Shown: positions 46,823 through 56,634, numbered from the stretch's first letter. The stretch is DNA of 64,000 bases from Methylomonas methanica MC09 (GCF_000214665.1 NC_015572.1:1302001-1366000); one strand, 5' to 3'. Notes: generated from the sequence alone by a model not told the origin. Translations and numbers: made by a program.

Positions 46823-47250
46823 GACAGCACCTGTATAACGTGGCGGATGATATAAACGGTGACGATGCCGCTACCCATAAATGTCAATGTGGCGGCGATG
46901 GAGCGGCGCGAACCCAAGGCAAGGCCGCAGATACCGTGGCCGCTGGTGCAGCCGCTGCCGATGCGAGTGCCGAATCCAACCAGAAAGCCGCCAACAATAA
47001 TCAACGGTAGCGGATAGTTTTGCCGCAAGGGTAGCGTCGAGGGTGCAAACCACTGCCAGATAGCCGCGCCGAGCATTAAACCCAACAAAAAAGTCATGCG
47101 CCAATATCGGTTCGGGCCCGAGGTGGTGAATAAGCCGCTCATAATGCTGCTAATGCCGGCGATGCGGCCATTAAACCTGAGTAATATGAAGGCGCTGAGG
47201 CCGATCAACGCACCGCCAAGCAGAGCGGAAACAGGGGTGAAGTTCTGCAA
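46819..47250 (-). CDS. YeeE/YedE-family transporter half
   Basis: The 143-residue protein has four hydrophobic helices and the motif GFGTRIGSGCTSGHGICGLA near residues 92-111, with the conserved Cys of the family. It is expressed ahead of the second half, with overlapping translation. Probable import of a sulfur compound; there is no SoxR or rhodanese nearby to specify the substrate. Confidence 0.88.
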   Translation of the reverse strand: MQNFTPVSALLGGALIGLSAFILLRFNGRIAGISSIMSGLFTTSGPNRYWRMTFLLGLMLGAAIWQWFAPSTLPLRQNYPLPLIIVGGFLVGFGTRIGSGCTSGHGICGLALGSRRSIAATLTFMGSGIVTVYIIRHVIQVLS

Positions 47251-47401
47251 AATCGTTACTCGTTAATATATTAAAAGTCGCTATTTTACGGCTGTTTGAC
47301 AACGATTGCAGCGTGATTTGAGATAGGCTGTCTATTGAACCATCGGCTTGAGTTAAAATCCCATTCGTTACCAATGTTTTGCCCGGGAAAAAAGGATCAG
47401 C

Positions 47402-48373
47402 ATGCACAAACATCAACTGAATAACTGGCAACATACCCATAATTTTGCCCGCATTAATCGCAAGGGCGAGAAGCGTACCAAATGGGTTCTGGTGCTCACC
47501 TTTACTACCATGCTGGTGGAAATTGTCGCCGGTACACAATTTCACTCCATGGCTTTGCTGGCGGATGGCTGGCATATGGCCACGCATGTTATGGCCTTTA
47601 TGATCGCCATTTTTGCCTATCGCTATAGCCGTATTCACGAACAGGATCAAACCTTTGCCTTTAGTCCTGCCAAAGTCAGCGTTTTGGGCGGGTTTGCCAG
47701 TTCGGTTTCTTTGGCAGTCGTGGCCTGTATGATGATCGCAGAATCAGCGGAACGGTTGATTTCTCCGCAACCGATTCAATTCGACGATGCGATTTTGGTG
47801 GCGGTAGCCGGTTTGGTGATTAACTTGTTAAGCGCGTTGTTGCTGAGTGATCACCACCATGACCATCATCACGAACACCACCATGCTGAAGAGGGCCATG
47901 AGCATCACGAACATCACCACGACCATAATTTACGCGCGGCTTATATGCACGTGGTGGCCGATGCTCTGACGTCGGTTTTAGCCATCGTGGCTTTGCTGGC
48001 CGGTAAATATTACGGCTGGAATTGGCTGGATACCGTAATGGGTTTTGTCGGCGCCTTTGTGATTTTGGTGTGGGCCTGGGGGTTGATCAAGGAAACCAGC
48101 CCGATTTTGCTGGATCAGGGTATCGATGAGCATTACTTGCAAGCGATTCAGGATACCTTGGAAGACGACGGCGAATGCCGGGTCAGCGATATTCATATCT
48201 GGCGGGTTAGTCCCGCTCATCACGCCGCGATAATCGTATTAGTCACCCGCTTTCCCAAGTCGCCCAACTATTACAAAAATCTGCTGGCCAGCTTTGTGCA
48301 TTTGGACCATATCACGATCGAAGTCAATGCCTGCAAGACTGATGCATGCGTGGCGGAGGATACTGCTTGTTAA
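47402..48373 (+). CDS. dmeF: cation diffusion facilitator, DmeF type (Co/Ni exporter)
   Basis: The 323-residue CDF protein has six transmembrane helices and metal-site Asp and His residues (LLADGWHMATHVM near 50-60 and HVVADALTSVLA near 185-196). A strongly His-rich loop (about 150-178, more than fifteen His) lies between helices 4 and 5. The N-terminal HNFARINRKGEKRTKWV is characteristic of DmeF. The likely substrates are cobalt and nickel. Cys-rich C-terminus (NACKTDACVAEDTAC). AAGGA precedes the ATG. Confidence 0.85.
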   Translation: MHKHQLNNWQHTHNFARINRKGEKRTKWVLVLTFTTMLVEIVAGTQFHSMALLADGWHMATHVMAFMIAIFAYRYSRIHEQDQTFAFSPAKVSVLGGFASSVSLAVVACMMIAESAERLISPQPIQFDDAILVAVAGLVINLLSALLLSDHHHDHHHEHHHAEEGHEHHEHHHDHNLRAAYMHVVADALTSVLAIVALLAGKYYGWNWLDTVMGFVGAFVILVWAWGLIKETSPILLDQGIDEHYLQAIQDTLEDDGECRVSDIHIWRVSPAHHAAIIVLVTRFPKSPNYYKNLLASFVHLDHITIEVNACKTDACVAEDTAC

Positions 48374-48480
48374 AATCTGGTGAGGCTATGGTACATGGGG
48401 GATTAAACCGCCATGTGTTTATTTATGAGTGGCATTTTGAATGTGCTTTTCGTTAGAAAGCGACGTTAATATTATCCATG

Positions 48481-48512
48481 TTAGGTTCAAGCCGCTTTTA
48501 GCTTGAACCTAA
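48481..48512. terminator. perfect 12-base stem-loop between convergent genes
   Basis: TTAGGTTCAAGC (48481-48492) and GCTTGAACCTAA (48501-48512) pair perfectly around cgctttta. It lies between the ends of dmeF and fdsD, the usual site for a shared terminator. No T-run follows on either strand, so it may instead be a short mobile palindrome. Confidence 0.45.
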
Positions 48513-48580
48513 CGAGCATATAAGAACCGCGGTTGCCTCGGCAAATGAAAGGCAATTGGTTGCGACTATCTCCGTAATAT

Positions 48581-48787
48581 TCACAGTTTCTTGACTGCTT
48601 CAGCAACGATGTCCATTAAATCCGCACCGCCTTTTTCCAGGTATTCGACAATCTCTTTGCGCATGCGCGGTTCCCAGAAATTTCTGATGTGTTGCTCCAC
48701 GCCTTGAATGGCGAGTGCTCTGTCGGGTTCCGATTTGAAAAAAGAGCCGATGTCGTTAGCCATTTTGATTAAATTGCTTTTATCCAT
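48581..48787 (-). CDS. fdsD: formate dehydrogenase delta subunit
   Basis: This is a 68-residue small protein of the FdsD family (LIKMANDIGSFFKSEPDRALAIQGVEQHIRNFWEPRMRKEI). It assists formation or stability of the active NAD-linked formate dehydrogenase. ATG at 48787 is chosen; the frame is open upstream to 48862, but that would lie inside fdhD. It is the last gene of the fds operon. Confidence 0.9.
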   Translation of the reverse strand: MDKSNLIKMANDIGSFFKSEPDRALAIQGVEQHIRNFWEPRMRKEIVEYLEKGGADLMDIVAEAVKKL

Positions 48788-48788
48788 G

Positions 48789-49625
48789 TTATGCGACCGA
48801 TGCTTGGGTGTGTTGTAAACGATGTGGGTGAGTATAAATAACGTGATTTTCGTTTCGGGCAAACCCGATCAGGGTTAAACCGCATTCTTCGGCTAATTGT
48901 ATGGCAAGGCCGGTGGGGGCCGAGATGGCGGCCAGCAAAGTAATGCCGACGCTGGCAGCTTTTTGTACCATTTCAAAACTGGCGCGGCTGGTTACCAATA
49001 GCCAGCCTTCGTTAAAATTGCAGTTGGCTTTGGCCAATGCGCCGATTAATTTATCCAGGGCATTGTGCCGACCGACGTCCTCGCGCACGACAGTGATGCC
49101 TTGTGTAGGGTCCAGCCAAGCAGCCGCATGCACGGCACCGGTCTTTTGGTTGAGCGTTTGTTTGTTGGGCATGTCCCGCAGGGCTTGAGCCAATTTTTCC
49201 GCATCCAGAGTCAGGCCGGCGCCAACAGGTTTAGGTCGCCGAATCGCCTGTTCCAACGATGTGGCGCCGCACAGGCCGCAACCCGTGCGACCGGTCATAT
49301 TGCGGCCCTTGTCATGCATGCTGTCGCAACGCTGTTCGGGAATGCCGATACGCACTTCAATACCTTTGGATCGTTGCACGACCCGCACCGACTGCATTTC
49401 AGCCGGATGCTGGATAATGCCTTCGGTCAAGCTGAATCCCAGGGCAAAGTCTTCCAGGTTCAATGGCGTGGTCAGCATGACCACGTGCGGCACACCGTTG
49501 TAAACCAACACCACCGGCACTTCCTCGGCTACCGAATCCTCCTTGCATTGGTGGCTTGGGCCTCGCCAGACATCGTATTGACCTTTTCGATAACTGGTCC
49601 AGCCCAACTCACTGATGGCGTCCAT
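48789..49625 (-). CDS. fdhD: formate dehydrogenase sulfurtransferase FdhD
   Basis: The 278-residue accessory protein provides sulfur to the molybdenum cofactor of formate dehydrogenase. The active cysteine motif TGCGLCG is near residue 115, and VREDVGRHNALDKLIG near residue 180 is a family hallmark. ATG at 49625 lies 14 bases after the fdsA stop; a longer frame from 49715 would cover the end of fdsA and is rejected. Confidence 0.92.
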   Translation of the reverse strand: MDAISELGWTSYRKGQYDVWRGPSHQCKEDSVAEEVPVVLVYNGVPHVVMLTTPLNLEDFALGFSLTEGIIQHPAEMQSVRVVQRSKGIEVRIGIPEQRCDSMHDKGRNMTGRTGCGLCGATSLEQAIRRPKPVGAGLTLDAEKLAQALRDMPNKQTLNQKTGAVHAAAWLDPTQGITVVREDVGRHNALDKLIGALAKANCNFNEGWLLVTSRASFEMVQKAASVGITLLAAISAPTGLAIQLAEECGLTLIGFARNENHVIYTHPHRLQHTQASVA

Positions 49626-49639
49626 GTTCGCTATGTCGG

Positions 49640-52492
49640 TTATTCGCCGGCCGGGATGCGGTTGTCCAACAAAGATTGCTGCTTGTCGGAGAAGTGTTGA
49701 TATTGCTGTTGCCACTCCGACGGTTGTGCCACTTTAGCCACATGCACGGCGGTGACTTTGTATTCCGGGCAGTTGGTGGCCCAGTCCGAGTTATCGGTCG
49801 TGATGACATTCGCGCCTGAATGCGGGAAGTGGAAAGTGGTGTAGACCACGCCCGGCTGCATTCTATCGGTAATGATGGCATGCATCACGGTTTCGCCGGT
49901 ACGGCTTTTAACGCCGACCCAGTCGCCATCGGCTATGCCTAATACTTCAGCATCGTGTGGGTGGATTTCCAGACGGTCCTCGTCGTGCCATGCCACGTTT
50001 TCGGTGCGGCGGGTCTGTGCGCCGACGTTGTATTGCGACAAAATACGGCCGGTCGTTAAAATCAAAGGATACTTGCTGTTGGTCCGCTCCTGGGTGGGAA
50101 TGTACTCGGTAAGCATGAAACGGCCTTTGCCGCGCACGAAGTGGTCGGTATGCATGGTAGGCGTGCCGTCGGGTGCCTCTTCGTTGCAAGGCCACTGTAT
50201 GCTGCCCATGGCATCGATTTTTTCGTAGCTTACGCCAGCAAATTGTGGCGTCAGGCTGGCGATTTCCGCCATGATTTCCGATGGATGGGTGTAACTCATC
50301 GGATAACCCAAGGCGTTGGCCAAATCCTGAGTGACTTCCCAATCCTCCTTACCGGCCAACGGTGTCATGACTTTACGTACCGGCGAAATACGGCGTTCCG
50401 CGTTGGTAAAGGTGCCGTTTTTCTCCAGGAACGATGAGCCCGGCAGAAAAACATGAGCAAATTTAGCGGTTTCGTTGAGGAATATATCTTGTACGATCAG
50501 GCATTCCAGTTCACGCAAAGCGTGGTGTACATGTTGGATGTCCGGGTCGGATTGGGCGATGTCCTCGCCTTGCACATACAGGCCTTTAAAGGTGCCGTCT
50601 ATGGCGGCGGCAAACATATTGGGAATACGCAGGCCGGGTTCGGCTTCCAGCGATACGCCCCAAGCGGATTCGAATTGAGCGCGGGTTTCGCCATCGGATA
50701 CGTGGCGATAACCGACGAACTCGTGTGGGAACGAGCCCATGTCGCAAGAGCCTTGCACGTTGTTTTGACCGCGCAATGGATTCACACCAACCCCTTCGCG
50801 GCCGACGTTACCGGTGGCCATCGCCAGGTTGGCGATACCAATCACGGTGGTCGAGCCTTGGCTGTGTTCAGTCACGCCCAAGCCATAATAAATGGCGCCA
50901 TTGCCGGCATTTGCGTACAGACGGGCTGCGGCACGCATGGTTTCCGCGTCGATGCCGGTGGTTTCCGCAACCGCTTCCGGTGAATTCTGCGGCAGGGAGA
51001 CAAAGGTTTTCCATTTGGAGAAGGATTCGACATCGCAACGTTCCAAGGCAAATGCTTCGTCGGCCAAGCCCTCTGTCACAATTACATGCGCCAGCGCAGT
51101 GACCACGGCGACATTGGTACCGGGACGCAGTTTCAAATGATAGTCGGCTTTCACGTGCGGACTGTTGCGCACCAGATCGATACTGCGCGGGTCGACGACG
51201 ATCAATTTGGCGCCTTGACGCAGGCGGCGTTTCATCATGGAACCGAATACAGGATGGCCGTCGGTCGGGTTGGCGCCGATGACCATGATGACGTCGGACT
51301 TCATTACAGAGTCGAAGGTTTGGGTGCCGGACGATTCGCCGAACGTGTTTTTCAAGCCGTAACCGGTAGGCGAATGGCAAACCCTGGCGCAGGTGTCGAC
51401 ATTGTTGTTGCCGAAACCGGCGCGGATCAATTTTTGAACCAAATAGGTTTCTTCGTTAGTACAGCGGGACGAGGTGATACCGCCGACCGAGTACTTGCCG
51501 TATTTGGCTTGAATGCCTTTAAGTTTGTCGGCTGCAAATTGGATCGCTTCTTCCCAGCTGACTTCGCGCCAAGCATCGCTGATTTTTTCGCGCACCATCG
51601 GTGTGGTGATACGGTCTTTATGAGTAGCGTAACCGAAGGCAAACCGGCCCTTGACGCAGGAATGGCCGTGGTTGGCCTGGCCGTTTTTATCCGGCACCAT
51701 CCGCACCAGCTGTTCGCCCTTCATTTCGGCTTTAAACGAGCAGCCGACCCCGCAATAGGCGCAGGTAGTGATGGTGCTGTGTTCCGGCACACCGTTGTCG
51801 ATCACGGATTTTTCCATCAGGGTCGCGGTCGGGCAGGCCTGTACGCAAGCGCCGCAGGATACGCATTCGGAGTCCATGAAGTCTTGGTTTTGACCGGGCG
51901 ATACTTTTGATTCGAAGCCGCGGCCGTCAATCGTCAACGCAAAAGTGCCTTGGGTTTCTTCGCAGGCCCTTACGCAACGTGAACAGACGATGCATTTGGA
52001 GGGGTCGAAGGTAAAGTAGGGGTTGCTGGTATCTTTTTCGGCATTGAGGTGGTTTTCGCCATCGAAGCCGTAACGTACTTCGCGCAAACCGACTTGGCCG
52101 ACGGTGTCCTGCAGTTCGCAATCGCCGTTGGCGGCGCAGGTCAGGCAGTCCAGCGGGTGGTCGGAGATATACAGTTCGGCGATACCACGGCGGATATTGG
52201 CCAGTTTGTCGTTCTGAGTGCAAACCTTCATGCCCTCCGCGACCGGCGTGGTGCAGGATGCGGGATAACCGCGCGCGCCTTCGATTTGCACCAGACACAT
52301 GCGGCAGGACCCGAACGGTTCCAGGCTATCGGTGGCGCAAAGTTTCGGGATACTGATGCCGGCTTCCGCGGCGGCGCGCATCACGGAACTGCCGGCGTTG
52401 ACAGTAACCGGGCGGCCGTCGATTTCCAGAGTGACCTGATTTTCTGATGTGCTTACGGGGGTACCGTAATCTATTTCGTTATTGGCTGACAT
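49640..52492 (-). CDS. fdsA: NAD-dependent formate dehydrogenase alpha subunit
   Basis: The 950-residue catalytic subunit carries, in order, an N-terminal [2Fe-2S] domain (CATDSLEPFGSCRMC near 53-67), a His-Cys3 cluster (HPLDCLTCAANGDC near 112-125), two [4Fe-4S] ferredoxin sites (CIVCSRCVRAC and CVSCGACVQAC), the molybdopterin-domain cluster (CAYCGVGC) and the metal ligand in ARVCHSPTGYG, where Cys and not selenocysteine is used. It oxidises formate to CO2 and is the last step of methane/methanol oxidation. Its electrons pass via FdsGB to NAD. Confidence 0.95.
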   Translation of the reverse strand: MSANNEIDYGTPVSTSENQVTLEIDGRPVTVNAGSSVMRAAAEAGISIPKLCATDSLEPFGSCRMCLVQIEGARGYPASCTTPVAEGMKVCTQNDKLANIRRGIAELYISDHPLDCLTCAANGDCELQDTVGQVGLREVRYGFDGENHLNAEKDTSNPYFTFDPSKCIVCSRCVRACEETQGTFALTIDGRGFESKVSPGQNQDFMDSECVSCGACVQACPTATLMEKSVIDNGVPEHSTITTCAYCGVGCSFKAEMKGEQLVRMVPDKNGQANHGHSCVKGRFAFGYATHKDRITTPMVREKISDAWREVSWEEAIQFAADKLKGIQAKYGKYSVGGITSSRCTNEETYLVQKLIRAGFGNNNVDTCARVCHSPTGYGLKNTFGESSGTQTFDSVMKSDVIMVIGANPTDGHPVFGSMMKRRLRQGAKLIVVDPRSIDLVRNSPHVKADYHLKLRPGTNVAVVTALAHVIVTEGLADEAFALERCDVESFSKWKTFVSLPQNSPEAVAETTGIDAETMRAAARLYANAGNGAIYYGLGVTEHSQGSTTVIGIANLAMATGNVGREGVGVNPLRGQNNVQGSCDMGSFPHEFVGYRHVSDGETRAQFESAWGVSLEAEPGLRIPNMFAAAIDGTFKGLYVQGEDIAQSDPDIQHVHHALRELECLIVQDIFLNETAKFAHVFLPGSSFLEKNGTFTNAERRISPVRKVMTPLAGKEDWEVTQDLANALGYPMSYTHPSEIMAEIASLTPQFAGVSYEKIDAMGSIQWPCNEEAPDGTPTMHTDHFVRGKGRFMLTEYIPTQERTNSKYPLILTTGRILSQYNVGAQTRRTENVAWHDEDRLEIHPHDAEVLGIADGDWVGVKSRTGETVMHAIITDRMQPGVVYTTFHFPHSGANVITTDNSDWATNCPEYKVTAVHVAKVAQPSEWQQQYQHFSDKQQSLLDNRIPAGE

Positions 52493-52513
52493 AAGCTAAC
52501 TCCTGGTAATCGA

Positions 52514-54061
52514 TCAGGCTTTGGCTGCGGGCTGCAGGCCGAAGTCTTCTGGGAAATGATTCAACGAGCTTAACACCGGATACGGTGTCATGCCGCCCAT
52601 CGCACACAAAGAGCCGTAGACCATGGTGTCGCACAAATCCCGGAGCAGTACGGTGTTTTTATCTTTTTGGACATCATTGACGATGCGGTCTATTACTTCA
52701 ACGCCGCGCGTTGAGCCAATGCGGCACGGTGTGCATTTGCCGCAGGATTCTTCTACACAAAATTCCATCGCGTAACGGGCCATGTCCGCCATGTTGACGG
52801 TGTCGTCATGCACCACGATGCCGCCATGGCCCAATACGGCCGAAATGGCGGCAAAGGCTTCATAATCCAACGGGGTATCGAACTGGCCTTCGTGCAAATA
52901 AGCCCCCAGCGGTCCGCCAACCTGTACAGCCCGGATCGGTCGGCCGCTGGCGGAACCGCCGCCGTACTCGTAAAGCAGTTCGCGCAGTGTCATGCCGAAA
53001 GCGACTTCAAACAGGCCGGGATGCTTGATGTTGCCGGCCAGTTGCAAGGGCAGGGTACCGCGCGAACGGCCCATGCCGTAATCGCGATAGTATTCGCCGC
53101 CTTTGTCCAAGATCACCGGAATTGAAGCCAACGAGATAACGTTGTTGACGATGGTGGGTTTGCCGAACAGGCCGACGATGGCGGGAAGAGGCGGTTTGAA
53201 ACGCACCAGTCCGCGTTTGCCTTCCAGGCTTTCCAGCAAGGATGTCTCCTCGCCGCAGATATAGGCACCGGCACCACTGCGTACTTCCAGGTGGAAGGTT
53301 TTGCCGCTACCTTGGATATTCTCGCCCAGATAGCCGTTTTGGTAAGCGGCTGCTATGGCTTGATTAAGCGCCACTTTAGCATGCGGATATTCAATCCGCA
53401 GATAGATATAACCCTGAGTGGCTCCGACTGCCAAGCCGGCAATGGTCATACCTTCTATTAGTACGAACGGATCGCCTTCCATAATCATGCGGTCGGAGAA
53501 GGTGCCGGAGTCGCCTTCGTCGGCGTTACAAACGATATATTTTTGTTCGGCTGGTGCGTTTAGCACGGTATTCCATTTGATGCCGGTCGGGAACGCCGCG
53601 CCGCCGCGGCCGCGTAAACCGGAATCGGTGACTTGTTTGACGATATCCGCTTGTTGCATATTCAAGGCATTCTTCAGGCCTCGGTAACCGTCATGCGCCA
53701 CGTAGTCTTCAAGACTAACAGGGTCGGTCAGGCCGACGCGGGCAAAAGTCAGGCGGTTTTGATTCTCGAAATAGGGCAGTTCTTCGATGTTGCCCAGGCA
53801 GAGCGGGTGCTGTTTGCCTTCCAATAAGCCGCTTTCCAGCAGTGTAGACACATCGTCGGTTTGCACGGGACCATATGCGATACGGCCCTGAGCTGTTTCA
53901 ACTTCAATCAGGGGTTCCAGCCAAAACAGGCCGCGGGAGCCGTTACGTATTATTTGAACGTCAAGTCCTTTCAGGCTGGCCTGTTCTTGTATGGCTTTTA
54001 CGACCTGTTCTGCACCCAGGGAAAGCGCGGTGGAGTCTCGAGAGATGAATAAACGGGTCAT
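52514..54061 (-). CDS. fdsB: NAD-dependent formate dehydrogenase beta subunit
   Basis: The 515-residue protein has an N-terminal thioredoxin-like part followed by a NuoF-like diaphorase: GRGGAAFPTGIKW near residues 150-162 (FMN/NADH site) and ESCGKCTPCRIGSTRG near residues 434-449 for a [4Fe-4S] cluster. It transfers electrons to NAD. The stop of fdsG and its start overlap by one base. Confidence 0.94.
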   Translation of the reverse strand: MTRLFISRDSTALSLGAEQVVKAIQEQASLKGLDVQIIRNGSRGLFWLEPLIEVETAQGRIAYGPVQTDDVSTLLESGLLEGKQHPLCLGNIEELPYFENQNRLTFARVGLTDPVSLEDYVAHDGYRGLKNALNMQQADIVKQVTDSGLRGRGGAAFPTGIKWNTVLNAPAEQKYIVCNADEGDSGTFSDRMIMEGDPFVLIEGMTIAGLAVGATQGYIYLRIEYPHAKVALNQAIAAAYQNGYLGENIQGSGKTFHLEVRSGAGAYICGEETSLLESLEGKRGLVRFKPPLPAIVGLFGKPTIVNNVISLASIPVILDKGGEYYRDYGMGRSRGTLPLQLAGNIKHPGLFEVAFGMTLRELLYEYGGGSASGRPIRAVQVGGPLGAYLHEGQFDTPLDYEAFAAISAVLGHGGIVVHDDTVNMADMARYAMEFCVEESCGKCTPCRIGSTRGVEVIDRIVNDVQKDKNTVLLRDLCDTMVYGSLCAMGGMTPYPVLSSLNHFPEDFGLQPAAKA

Positions 54062-54540
54062 TATTTAGCACCTTTGCATGCAGCTACAAGTTGATCAAAT
54101 TTTTCCGGAGTGACGCGGCCATATACTTCATCATCTATGGTCATGGATGGCGAACAAGCGCAATTACCGAGGCAATAGACAGGTTCGAGAGAAAAATGTT
54201 CATCCGGGGTAGTCTCATGAAAATCGATACCCAGGGTTTGTTTGGCGTGATGTTCCAGAGCTTTGCTGTTCATGGCTTGGCAGGACTCTGCTCGGCAGAT
54301 GCGAATAGTATGTTTGCCCGGCGGCGTGGTGCGAAAATAATGATAAAAGCTGATGACGCCGTGTACTTCGGCCTTGGAAAGATATAAGGCTTTGGCTATA
54401 TCTTCAACGGCTGCAGCGGGAATATAGCCCAAGGTATCCTGAATGCCGTGAAGGATCGGAAGCAGATTGCCCGGCATGGTCCGATGGGCATCCAGTATGT
54501 CAAGCACGATAGGTTTTTGGCTTTGATAGTCTTGCATCAT
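54061..54540 (-). CDS. fdsG: NAD-dependent formate dehydrogenase gamma subunit
   Basis: The 159-residue NuoE-like thioredoxin-fold [2Fe-2S] protein has cysteines [11 protein letters not shown] near residue 85 and [10 protein letters not shown] near residue 125. It relays electrons between subunits. First gene of fdsG-fdsB-fdsA-fdhD-fdsD. The promoter must lie in 54541-54719, opposite to bfd; I see no certain boxes. Confidence 0.93.
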   Translation of the reverse strand: MMQDYQSQKPIVLDILDAHRTMPGNLLPILHGIQDTLGYIPAAAVEDIAKALYLSKAEVHGVISFYHYFRTTPPGKHTIRICRAESCQAMNSKALEHHAKQTLGIDFHETTPDEHFSLEPVYCLGNCACSPSMTIDDEVYGRVTPEKFDQLVAACKGAK

Positions 54541-54719
54541 GGGCTCTAAAATAATGATGAAATATTTAGCTGGCTATTTAATCATGAACAAATGCGCTTT
54601 TGCAATGACAGCTAATCGCGCTATCCCGCGTATTTCCTAATGTTTGCGTGGTTTTATAAGGGTTTACCGGTTTGGTTTCAAAAATGTGAACAAATTGTTA
54701 ATCAGGTGCTTTACTTTTA

Positions 54720-54738
54720 AATGATAATTGTTATCATT
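54720..54738. promoter_or_regulatory. Fur box
   Basis: AATGATAATTGTTATCATT is a 19-base palindrome: perfect 8-base arms with a 3-base centre, close to the Fur consensus. It stands 29 bases before the bfd ATG and could cover its -10 region. It predicts repression by iron-loaded Fur. Confidence 0.85.
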
Positions 54739-54767
54739 AGTATCGTGTATTGATTAGCGAGGTCACT

Positions 54768-54956
54768 ATGTACGTTTGTGTTTGTAAAGCTGTTACCGAC
54801 AGTCAAGTAGCTCAGGCAATTGATCAAGGCGCATGTACGCGCAGGCAGTTAATGCAATGTACCGGTGCGGGCGGGGTGTGCGGGAAATGCAGCCAAAGCA
54901 TTAAGAGCTTGCTGGATGAAAAGACATGCCGGCAACATGTCATGCAGCCGGCATGA
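54768..54956 (+). CDS. bfd: bacterioferritin-associated ferredoxin
   Basis: The 62-residue BFD-like [2Fe-2S] protein has the four cysteines in the pattern YVCVCKAV and GVCGKCSQ. It releases iron from bacterioferritin. GAGG precedes the ATG at 54768; the frame open from 54750 would begin with a poor codon and overlap this site. A Fur box lies directly upstream, fitting expression in iron need. Confidence 0.93.
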   Translation: MYVCVCKAVTDSQVAQAIDQGACTRRQLMQCTGAGGVCGKCSQSIKSLLDEKTCRQHVMQPA

Positions 54957-54997
54957 CACCGATATTTATGTAAGAGTATCTAAATACTTTTCTGATC

Positions 54998-55033
54998 AAA
55001 AAGCAGGGTAGGTTATCCACCCTGCTTTTTTTT
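54998..55033. terminator. bidirectional intrinsic terminator
   Basis: AGCAGGGT and ACCCTGCT form a perfect 8-base stem (55002-55009 with 55019-55026) around aggttatcc. An A-run stands on the left and a run of eight T on the right. It serves bfd on the plus strand and the PpiC gene on the minus strand. Confidence 0.9.
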
Positions 55034-55039
55034 GCCTAG

Positions 55040-56059
55040 TTATTCGGCGGGTTTTGGTTGGGATTGTGGTTCTTCGTCGGCAGCGGCTTCCGCAGGAGCG
55101 GTTGAGTCTGTTTCCGCAGCTGTAGGACTGCCCTCGGCAGGAGTTTGTGCATCGGGGCTGGTTTCCGCTTGGGGGGCCTCTGACGCAGTCGCCGGCTCTT
55201 CGCTAGCCTGAGGCTCAGCTGGCTTCACTTCCGGCGCCAACAGGATTTCGACTTTCGCGTTGTTACGCAAGTTTTCGATCATGGTTTGGGCTTTCTGGCG
55301 TTGCAGCATGGGGCGGATTTGCTCTTTAACCGCGTCGAACGGGGGCGGCGTCAGGGCTCTGGAGTCTTCTCTCAAAATGATGTGCCAGCCGAATTGGGTT
55401 TGTACCGGTTCTTTGCTGAATTTGCCGTTTTCCAATGCAATAACGGCTTCGGAGAACGGAGGTACCATGCGGTCGGGCGTAAACCAGCCAAGGTCGCCGC
55501 CTTCCGAGCCCATTGGGTCGATGGAGTGCTTTTTGGCAAGCGCTTTAAAGTCGCCGCCTTTTTCCAATTCGGCAATGATTTTTTTCGCTTCGTCTTCTGT
55601 TTTGACCAGAATATGGCTGGCTTTATATTCTTCGCCCATATTGGCCATTTTAGAGTCGTACTCAGCCTTGATTTCTTCGTCTGTAACCGGATTGGCTTTC
55701 AAGTAGTCTTGCAAAGCCGCTTGGGACAATAAAGAATTTCTGACGGTCGCCATCCGTTCGATGACTTCTGGAGATTTATCCAGTTGTTTTTGCAGGGCTT
55801 GCTGGATTAACAGTTCGCGCTGGATCAGCTCTTCCAGTAACTGTTCTTTCGGAAACGTTTGACCTTGGCTGCGTTCGGCAATTTCTTTTTCCAGGGTGTC
55901 CAGGGTTTTTTTGCTGATATATACGCCGTTGACTGAAGCTACCGCGTCTTCCTTGCTGACGGCAGGAGCTGTGGTCGCGGCATCGTTGGATTTTTCTTCA
56001 AAACAGCCGGGTAACAGAGTTGCGCTAGCCAGTATCAGTGGGATCAGTTTCAGTTTCAT
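55040..56059 (-). CDS. PpiC-type peptidyl-prolyl isomerase lipoprotein
   Basis: The 339-residue protein has a lipobox LLPGC with Cys19, so it should be lipid-anchored. A SurA-like N-terminal helical region precedes a parvulin domain (ASHILVKTEDEAKKI, GGDLGWFTPDRMVPPFSEAV, QTQFGWHIILRED; about residues 143-235). The last 60 residues are a low-complexity Ala/Pro/Glu/Ser tail. It helps fold exported proteins. It resembles EpsD-like foldases but is not within the polysaccharide cluster. Confidence 0.88.
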   Translation of the reverse strand: MKLKLIPLILASATLLPGCFEEKSNDAATTAPAVSKEDAVASVNGVYISKKTLDTLEKEIAERSQGQTFPKEQLLEELIQRELLIQQALQKQLDKSPEVIERMATVRNSLLSQAALQDYLKANPVTDEEIKAEYDSKMANMGEEYKASHILVKTEDEAKKIIAELEKGGDFKALAKKHSIDPMGSEGGDLGWFTPDRMVPPFSEAVIALENGKFSKEPVQTQFGWHIILREDSRALTPPPFDAVKEQIRPMLQRQKAQTMIENLRNNAKVEILLAPEVKPAEPQASEEPATASEAPQAETSPDAQTPAEGSPTAAETDSTAPAEAAADEEPQSQPKPAE

Positions 56060-56062
56060 TGC

Positions 56063-56335
56063 TTAATTTCCTTTGCTATTTTCTGTTGGGGTTAATGCAT
56101 TTATGCCGAGAGCATGGATTTCATCTTTCATCATGTCGCCCATGATTTGGTATATCAATTGATGGCGTTGGACTAGGGATTTGCCCTCGAATTGTTCGGA
56201 AACGATAGTGACGTTGTAATGTCCGCCGCCCTTATTGCCGGCATGGCCCGCGTGAGCGGCGCTATGGTCGATAATCTCGATTAAATCGGGCTTAAGAGCG
56301 TCTTGCAGTTTTTGTTTGATGGTGTTGGCTGTCAT
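56063..56335 (-). CDS. BolA/IbaG-family protein
   Basis: The 90-residue protein has the class-II KH-like BolA fold: helix [17 protein letters not shown], a His-rich insert ([17 protein letters not shown]) and [15 protein letters not shown] with the conserved His. BolA proteins bind glutaredoxins and Fe-S clusters. It overlaps the YciI gene by four bases, in a minus-strand operon. Confidence 0.9.
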   Translation of the reverse strand: MTANTIKQKLQDALKPDLIEIIDHSAAHAGHAGNKGGGHYNVTIVSEQFEGKSLVQRHQLIYQIMGDMMKDEIHALGINALTPTENSKGN

Positions 56336-56634
56336 TGCGGAAATACTTGTTTAAAAGGTTTGACGGTAACGCGGGCATAAACGCCTGCGTCAATATAAGG
56401 ATCGGTGTCGGCCCAGTGTTGGGCATCGGCTAAATTGTTAAATTCGGCAACCACCAGACTGCCGCTAAAACCGGAGTCGCCGGGGTTTTCGGTGTCAATA
56501 GCGGGATGGGGGCCGGCCAGAATCAGCCGCCCCTCATCTTGTAATGCTTGCAGTCTGGCCAAATGGGCCGGGCGAGCGTTCAGCCGTTTTGTCAGGCTAT
56601 CGTTAACATCTTCGCTGATGATGGCGTAAAGCAT
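56332..56634 (-). CDS. yciI: YciI-family protein
   Basis: The 100-residue ferredoxin-like alpha-beta protein has the expected YciI features: R-x-A-HL near residue 21 and [25 protein letters not shown] near 41-65, with His-Asp as possible active residues. The biochemical role in the cell is unsettled. It stands between yciB and bolA, a common order. Confidence 0.9.
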   Translation of the reverse strand: MLYAIISEDVNDSLTKRLNARPAHLARLQALQDEGRLILAGPHPAIDTENPGDSGFSGSLVVAEFNNLADAQHWADTDPYIDAGVYARVTVKPFKQVFPQ

